This document shows, one piece after another, positions 58,575-64,000 of a stretch of DNA of 64,000 nt. This stretch comes from Ipomoea triloba (lineage: Eukaryota > Streptophyta > Magnoliopsida > Solanales > Convolvulaceae): positions 16,409,007-16,473,006 of the forward strand of contig NC_044917.1 in NCBI RefSeq assembly GCF_003576645.1, written 5' to 3'. Position numbers and translations under genes: made by a program. The notes beneath the pieces were generated by a model, which saw nothing but the letters and a program-made list of their open reading frames with translations, was not told where the DNA came from and did no database searches. How positions within the stretch are numbered: position 1 is the first letter of the stretch; every line of letters begins with the position of its first letter.

Positions 58575-61180
58575 TCTACTGATATATTTTATTCATTGTT
58601 AACACTAATGTAAGGCAAAGTTGACAGTTGATTGGATGGTATCATATAATTGCGTCCGAGACCACATGATTCTTCATGGTAAATTATTGTGTGGACCATG
58701 GTCCAAATAGTGCTGTATAAGCCATAACAAAAAGTGTATTTTTAATATACTAAATGTACACTATTTGTGTACTGAATGTAGATTATATTATATCATATAT
58801 ATTAAGTACACAAATAATGTACATCTCCTGAATACAATGTACATTTTTAATATACTAAAAGTACATCATTTTTATACTGAATGTACATTATTTGATAGTA
58901 TGGTCTACACAATAATGATTGATTCTTCATAGGCTGATCTATTGAGCCTTGAGTTTCCCTGAATAATAAATGGGATGATAATGGCTCTGTTTGGTAAATG
59001 GTTGCTAGTTGATAGTTGTTAGTTGATTGGGTTAGAGGGTATAAATAGTTGATAAAATTAGCTGATTGTAGAAATGTGTTTGGTAAATTAGTTGATAGCT
59101 GTTTGGTATAATTTCTTTTCTCAAAAAGCTAATTGAAAAAGTTGCTTCGAGCAACTTTTTGAATTTTAGCATTTTGAAGTTACAAAAAGTTAATTAACCA
59201 TTCTCAAAAAAAAAAAAAAAAAAAAGTTAATTAACCAAACACTTGTATTGATTTTTTAACCAAGTCAAATAACTAATAGTAGTCAAATAAGCTAAAATTG
59301 TCTGATAGGCTAACTATTTTACCAAACATGGTCAATATCTACCATCACATCTAAAGGGGTTGGGATTAAATTGTAATCACTTACATAGAGCTACAAGATG
59401 ATCAATAGTTATACCGTGGACCGGGATCTACCTTGCAAGGCCGACCCATCACAATTTAGTGATTTACATACTGAATATTCAAAAATTACATATTGAATAT
59501 TCACAATTCAAATTGTAAAACATTCAGTAAGTAAATTGTGAACATATCTTTTTACTCTACACAAAATGTCTAGGCTTTTTAAGGAACATCCTCATTGGGA
59601 TGTGAACCTATGACTCTTTTTGCCTTGGTCACATTTACTAGTTTTTTTTTTAATATTTCGAACTGTTTGACTCAGAGAATGTCTCGAGAAGTTTTTTTGA
59701 ATGGATAACTAACACTATTTGAGTTAACGTTTCGAACCTTAACACTCTACAACCTCTCGGATACGAATGGTTGACCTTACTCTTCGTTCCACTTTTTACT
59801 TTGAAAGGTAGGCCCTTCCACCATTTGACCTTTACAACGTTTCGGTCTTGCAATCTTCTATTCTTCAAATCTTCATCTCGGACGACTCTTCAAGTATTCA
59901 ACTCTTCGAGGTCTGATCTTCATCTTCAGGCTGTTCGAGAGGTAACTATTTAAACCTTTGTTGAGACTATCCGAAGCGTAACCTTTTGAGTTATTATTCG
60001 GATTTTTTGTCCATATGAATTGTGACTTCTCAAGTTAATATCCGAACTATCTGAATTTGAGCATAAATAACCTAAGTCTAAAGATAAAATAAATAGGGGA
60101 CTAAAATTACTATTTTGCAATTGTATTGAAATATTTCAATTTGACTTAATACCAACAGCGGTCCTCTAACTTTTACTTTCAAACTTTTAATTTGACCACC
60201 CGTAATCCATCAACTTCTAAATTTAACCACCCATGGTCCTTCAACTTTCAGGTTAACCATCATGGTCCTTTAACTTTCAAATTTTTGACTAGTCCAGGTC
60301 CTAACTTTTCTCTTACTTAAATTAACAAAAGGACTACGACTGATTAAATTTGAAAGTTGAAAAACAATTGATGATTAAATTGAAAATTTATGACTAAATA
60401 TGGGTGTTATATGCTCAGAGTACCCCAACTGTTATTAACTCAACTGTTATTTAACTCTTTCAATTTCGGTGCCATTGAGAGGTCATCTAGTACCATTTTG
60501 AATTGAATGTAACTAAAACTATTGTTTTTCTGAAACCCGGGGTTGCAAAGTTTGTGAAGTGGACTCAAAAGTTGTCGAAGTCTTCAATTTGGTTCTATAT
60601 TGTATTTAAATGGTTATAATTTAATTTCAATGTCATTTCAAATTCATTCGGGAAGATTCTAAAACTCTTATGCTTTGAAAATCCAGGATTGAGAAGTTTG
60701 CAATGTATACTCAAAATTTCTTAATGTCATTACCTAAAAAAGACAAAATTGAGGTGTATAAAGTCCCAATACATTTTTAACATCATCAAAATTTAGAATA
60801 CAATGATTCTTAATAGTATGTAAAAAAGAACTTACAATAATTTAAAAATAAACCATTAGTACATTGAAAATTAACCTAATATAACAACTTATTATAATTG
60901 TATGTTAATTTAAAACATTAAAATAAAATATCAATATAGGTGTCATTTAAAATATTTTCATTAAAATTTTTAATAATATATTTTTTATATATTAATTTTA
61001 TTTGTATAAGAAGTAAACTTAAGTTAAAAAAAAAAATAAAGAATTTAATTTGATTCACCTTAATTACAAGGTAAACATCTACCATGTATAACAACTCTTT
61101 ATGCCTCTTATTATACAATCCTAAATATGACATAAACAACACGCAGAAGTGCACTATTGTGAGGGCCCTTTCTTCCAGCA
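58575..61180. other. AT-rich intergenic DNA with MITE-like pieces
   Basis: No gene. Includes two diverged copies of a TTTTTAATATACTAAA...GTACTGAATGTA segment (58733-58790, 58849-58900), a possible MITE at 58977-59338, and a stretch at 60150-60420 made of repeated GGTCC-TTTAACTTTCAAA words in both orientations, like decayed fold-back MITEs. Short ORFs here look random. Confidence 0.65.
58977..59338. mobile_element. Possible MITE
   Basis: The ends GATAATGGCTCTGTTTGGTA and (inverted) GATATTGACCATGTTTGGTA pair imperfectly. Internal sequence is AT-rich with AGTTGATAG repeats. No clear target duplication. Confidence 0.45.
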
Positions 61181-61574
61181 AGATGCAAAGAATAATGATA
61201 TCCTTATTCCTTAAAAGCTTTTTATTACCTTATTCATCAGATCCATCTCTTGCCAAAAGCTAGCAGACAACACCTATGTTTAATATAACTTGCAGACAAC
61301 ACCTATGTTTAATAAAGGACATGCTTGGCTGCGGCCACGCAAATTTACCCGGTAGTTATATCATGGACTATGGTCCACAAAGCTTTGTGGACCACGTTCC
61401 AAAAATAGCACCGTTTTTCAAGTAAAGAAACTGTTGCCATCACATCTTAACGGAGTTTCGTAAATAAAATTATAGATTATCTCAAATGATACTGCCTCAC
61501 ATTTGTTTAATTTATATTAAATGAAACTATAATTATATTGTAATGAAACTGTAGTTGCCTTGAAAGGAATTGCA

Positions 61575-62035
61575 GTGTATATAAAATGAAACTGAATATA
61601 TTTGAGTGTATATTGTCCAATGAAATTGTAGTCATATCGAAATGATACTATAATTGTGTTGAAAGGAAACTACAGTGTATATAAAATGAAACTGAATAAC
61701 AATTTCACATATTTGAGTATATAATGTTGAATGAAAGTGTAGTTATAATGAAATGAAACTATAGTTATGTTGAAAGGAACTGAAGTGCATATAAAATGAA
61801 ACTGAATAATAGTTTCACATATTTGGGCGTATATTGTCCAATGAAACTGTAGTTACATCGAAATGATACTGTAGTTGTGTTGTAATGAAACTATAGTGTA
61901 TATAAAATGAACCTGAATAACGGTTTCACATATTTGAGTGTATAATGTCGAATGAAACTGTAGTTATATCAAAATGAAACTATAGTTGTGTTGAAAGAAA
62001 CTGCAGTATATATAAAATGAAACTGAATATATTGC
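61575..62035. repeat. Tandem repeat with ~110 bp period
   Basis: The word ATAAAATGAAACTGAATA recurs at 61581, 61681, 61791, 61902 and 62012, together with AATGAAACTGTAGTTATAT-like words in between. Five diverged units, no coding function seen. Confidence 0.85.
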
Positions 62036-63200
62036 ACAAATAGAGTTATACTTTACACCTAACGGCGCAGATGGCGCGGACGCATGCCAAGCCTAGGATG
62101 ACAATGTGTCTAAAAAAAGAAAAGAAAAAACTTTTTTTGAAATTCCTTTTTTTTTGAAACACTTATTTAATATTAGAGTATTAACTTACTTAGTTAATAT
62201 TATTTATTTATTTATTTTGGTTGTTCATCCTTTTTTTTTTTTTGAAACACACATAATTCTTTACAATCTGGTTTATACTTTCTCAATCTTTTTTAATCCA
62301 AAAAATCAATGACCCCATCGTTAGAGTTCGATCCTATGATCACTCATTTGAAAAATTGGTAACAAAAGTTCACCATATAAATGCATCCAATATGACATTT
62401 TTGTATTAATTTATTTGGATGAAGCCTTAACTTTAACCTTAAAAGCCTGAGGCAGCACAGTATTGTAGTATTTCTTTTGTAAAGAGCAAGTCTCGTAGGT
62501 ATTTAGATGCGTGTGACCAGGTTTTGGTCTTGTCTCAATTCTCTTCTTTTTGTTTTCTTATTATTATCGAATGTCTCTTGCATTACTTTTCCTATCATCT
62601 CGACATTTCTGCTTTACTCGATTTCGCATTTCACTACAACAAAACAAGTTTTCTATACTTTTAATGCAAAGATTCAAAGATATAGTTTTGTACATGAAAA
62701 GCTGCATGTATGCATATGCCCTTATAGGAGTATTTCTTCGTAAACGAACTCCTTTTATAAAATTTGGTTCTTTTTAAAAAAAAAAGTTAAAAGAAAATGA
62801 TTGTTTATTTATCATTTTTTATTTTTATTTTAAAATTTTGGTATATCTCTAGGCCTTACTATATTATTGAGTGATTGTTAAATAAAGTATAGCACATAAA
62901 CTAATTTCATTTTTTAAGTATTGAAATATGTGTTATATCTTAACCGTAATTAAACTATTAGTGAAGATTTTATTTTATTTTTTTTGGGTATAATGCACTA
63001 TTATCTGCATAGTAAGATGAAAGTAATCTAGTTAAACTTCAATAGGATCATACCCCATTCGAAATTTCTAGTTTGTGTTGGGTAGAAGCTTGGAGAGTCA
63101 AGTTCGACATTCTCACATTAAGATATCGTGTTGAGTATATATGATTGATATACAAATATAAAGAAATAATCTTGCGCTATTATATTGTTGGTATGGTAGC
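62036..63200. other. AT-rich intergenic DNA
   Basis: No gene or distinct repeat. A B-box-like AGTTCGATCCT near 62327 is the only notable word. Confidence 0.65.
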
Positions 63201-63501
63201 CACTGTTGCAAAAATCGGCCGCCTAAGCGCTAGGTGCCCCTAGGCCAAGACGAATTGCTCCTTAGGCGGCTGTCTAGGGCCTAACTCGGTCGACTCGGAC
63301 GAATTTGGTTGAGTTGACTCGCCAACTCGGCAAAGTTAGCCGAGTTAGAGAAGTAAGATATATATATATATATATATATATATTACATATGTATATATAT
63401 ATGTATACATATGTATATATATATGTATACATATGTATATATATATGTATACATATGTATATATATGTATACACATATGTATATATATGTATACACATAT
63501 G

Positions 63502-63549
<48 letters not shown>

Positions 63550-63624
63550 CATATCTATATATATATACATATATATATATAATGGCATACGTCTGACAAG
63601 CGTTTAGCGCCTACTGCAACCATG
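63201..63624. mobile_element. Non-autonomous hAT-like element with microsatellite
   Basis: Ends CACTGTTGCAAAAA and TGCAACCATG are an imperfect inverted repeat. Flanking 8-mers ATGGTAGC (63193-63200) and ATAGTAGC (63625-63632) agree at 7 of 8 positions. CGCCTAAGCGCTAGG and TTAGGCGGC words near the left end are typical of a common plant MITE-like family. The middle is a TA/TATG microsatellite. Confidence 0.65.
63358..63582. repeat. (TA)n and TATGTATACA microsatellite
   Basis: Starts as pure TA, then repeats of ATATGTATACATATGTATAT, again TA-rich; largely self-complementary. Confidence 0.95.
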
Positions 63625-63717
63625 ATAGTAGCTATAGCTTTTGACATAGTAATAAGCATTTGGTCCTGAATTGAAAGCCACAAATATTGTTACTTAAATA
63701 CTACACACACATATAAT

Positions 63718-63936
63718 CATAATCAGGTGAGAACAAACCTTAACCTACAAATCTACGAACTTCTAAAGGATTGCGCCGCAACTATTACATGATAGCATTG
63801 CTACGGCTCCAAGACATGCCTGGAGGACCTTGCAGTGCAACCATATCCGGATGTGGTGCAATCGTATAGTAGGTGCAGTGCAATCCTTCAGAAGTTCGTA
63901 GGTTCGCACGTTAAGATCAATTCGCATCTGATTATG
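63718..63936. mobile_element. 219 bp fold-back MITE
   Basis: Left arm CATAATCAGGTGAGAAC...CTACGAACTTCTAAAGGATT pairs with the right arm ...AATCCTTCAGAAGTTCGTAG...CTGATTATG over about 57 bases with mismatches. No coding capacity; target duplication not resolved. Confidence 0.72.
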
Positions 63937-63939
63937 GAC

Positions 63940-63940
<1 letters not shown>

Positions 63941-64000
<60 letters not shown>
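63941..64000. repeat. (TA)n microsatellite at the window end
   Basis: Pure TA alternation running into the window edge. Confidence 0.95.

Noticed and set aside
59650..59953. Overlapping short ORFs on both strands
   Set aside because: No family resemblance, no splice or promoter context; treated as chance.
63274..63607. Tyr/Ile-rich ORFs
   Set aside because: Translations of the TA/TATG microsatellite.

Overview
This is a transposable-element landscape from a flowering plant, most likely a eudicot. Ty1/copia elements with the initiator-Met primer site TGGTATCAGAGC, Tat-type Ty3/gypsy elements, a plant Helitron with RepHel and RPA genes, a CACTA element with a Ulp1-type protease gene, and hAT and MULE-like MITEs all point that way. 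The species cannot be fixed from the sequence. No convincing host gene was found: every coding segment I can interpret belongs to a mobile element.

Layout. (1) 1-6872: a decayed Tat-lineage gypsy element on the minus strand (gag, PR, RT, RNase H, IN, broken by stops, shifts and a 1.1 kb hAT insertion), with a convergent plus-strand coiled-coil gene fragment at 1-927. (2) 7274-10125: a Helitron-derived block holding an LTR-like piece with 5S rRNA-like sequence and a dead copia gag. (3) 10778-42275: one copia element of Sirevirus type on the minus strand, bounded by TSD TATTA. Its gag carries a 609 bp hAT. Its 5' LTR is split by a CACTA element (24564-41049, TSD AAT), and the CACTA is split by a 12.2 kb Helitron (25372-37607) encoding a Rep-helicase and an RPA70-like protein. 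(4) 43501-46660: a tandem array built from Helitron-terminus units. (5) 49077-52912: a young non-autonomous gypsy element that carries only gag (TR-GAG type, TSD TCCAT) plus a GC-rich palindromic array; its gag is close to that of the dead Tat element at the window start. (6) 53259-58574: a young full-length Tork-type copia element (TSD TCTAC) with an uninterrupted 1389-codon gag-pol. (7) 58575-64000: AT-rich DNA with MITE-like elements and microsatellites.

Two biological themes stand out. One is nesting: copia, then CACTA, then Helitron, each boundary supported by termini and target duplications. The other is parasitism: the gag-only gypsy element would need pol functions from a relative like the 0.95-6.9 kb copy. 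A third theme is probably technical. Short exact tandem duplications, a 150 bp repeat separated by a single N, a 164-base poly-G run with Ns, and a staircase repeat inside the Tork integrase suggest gap-filling or assembly artefacts, and should be checked before any biological reading.
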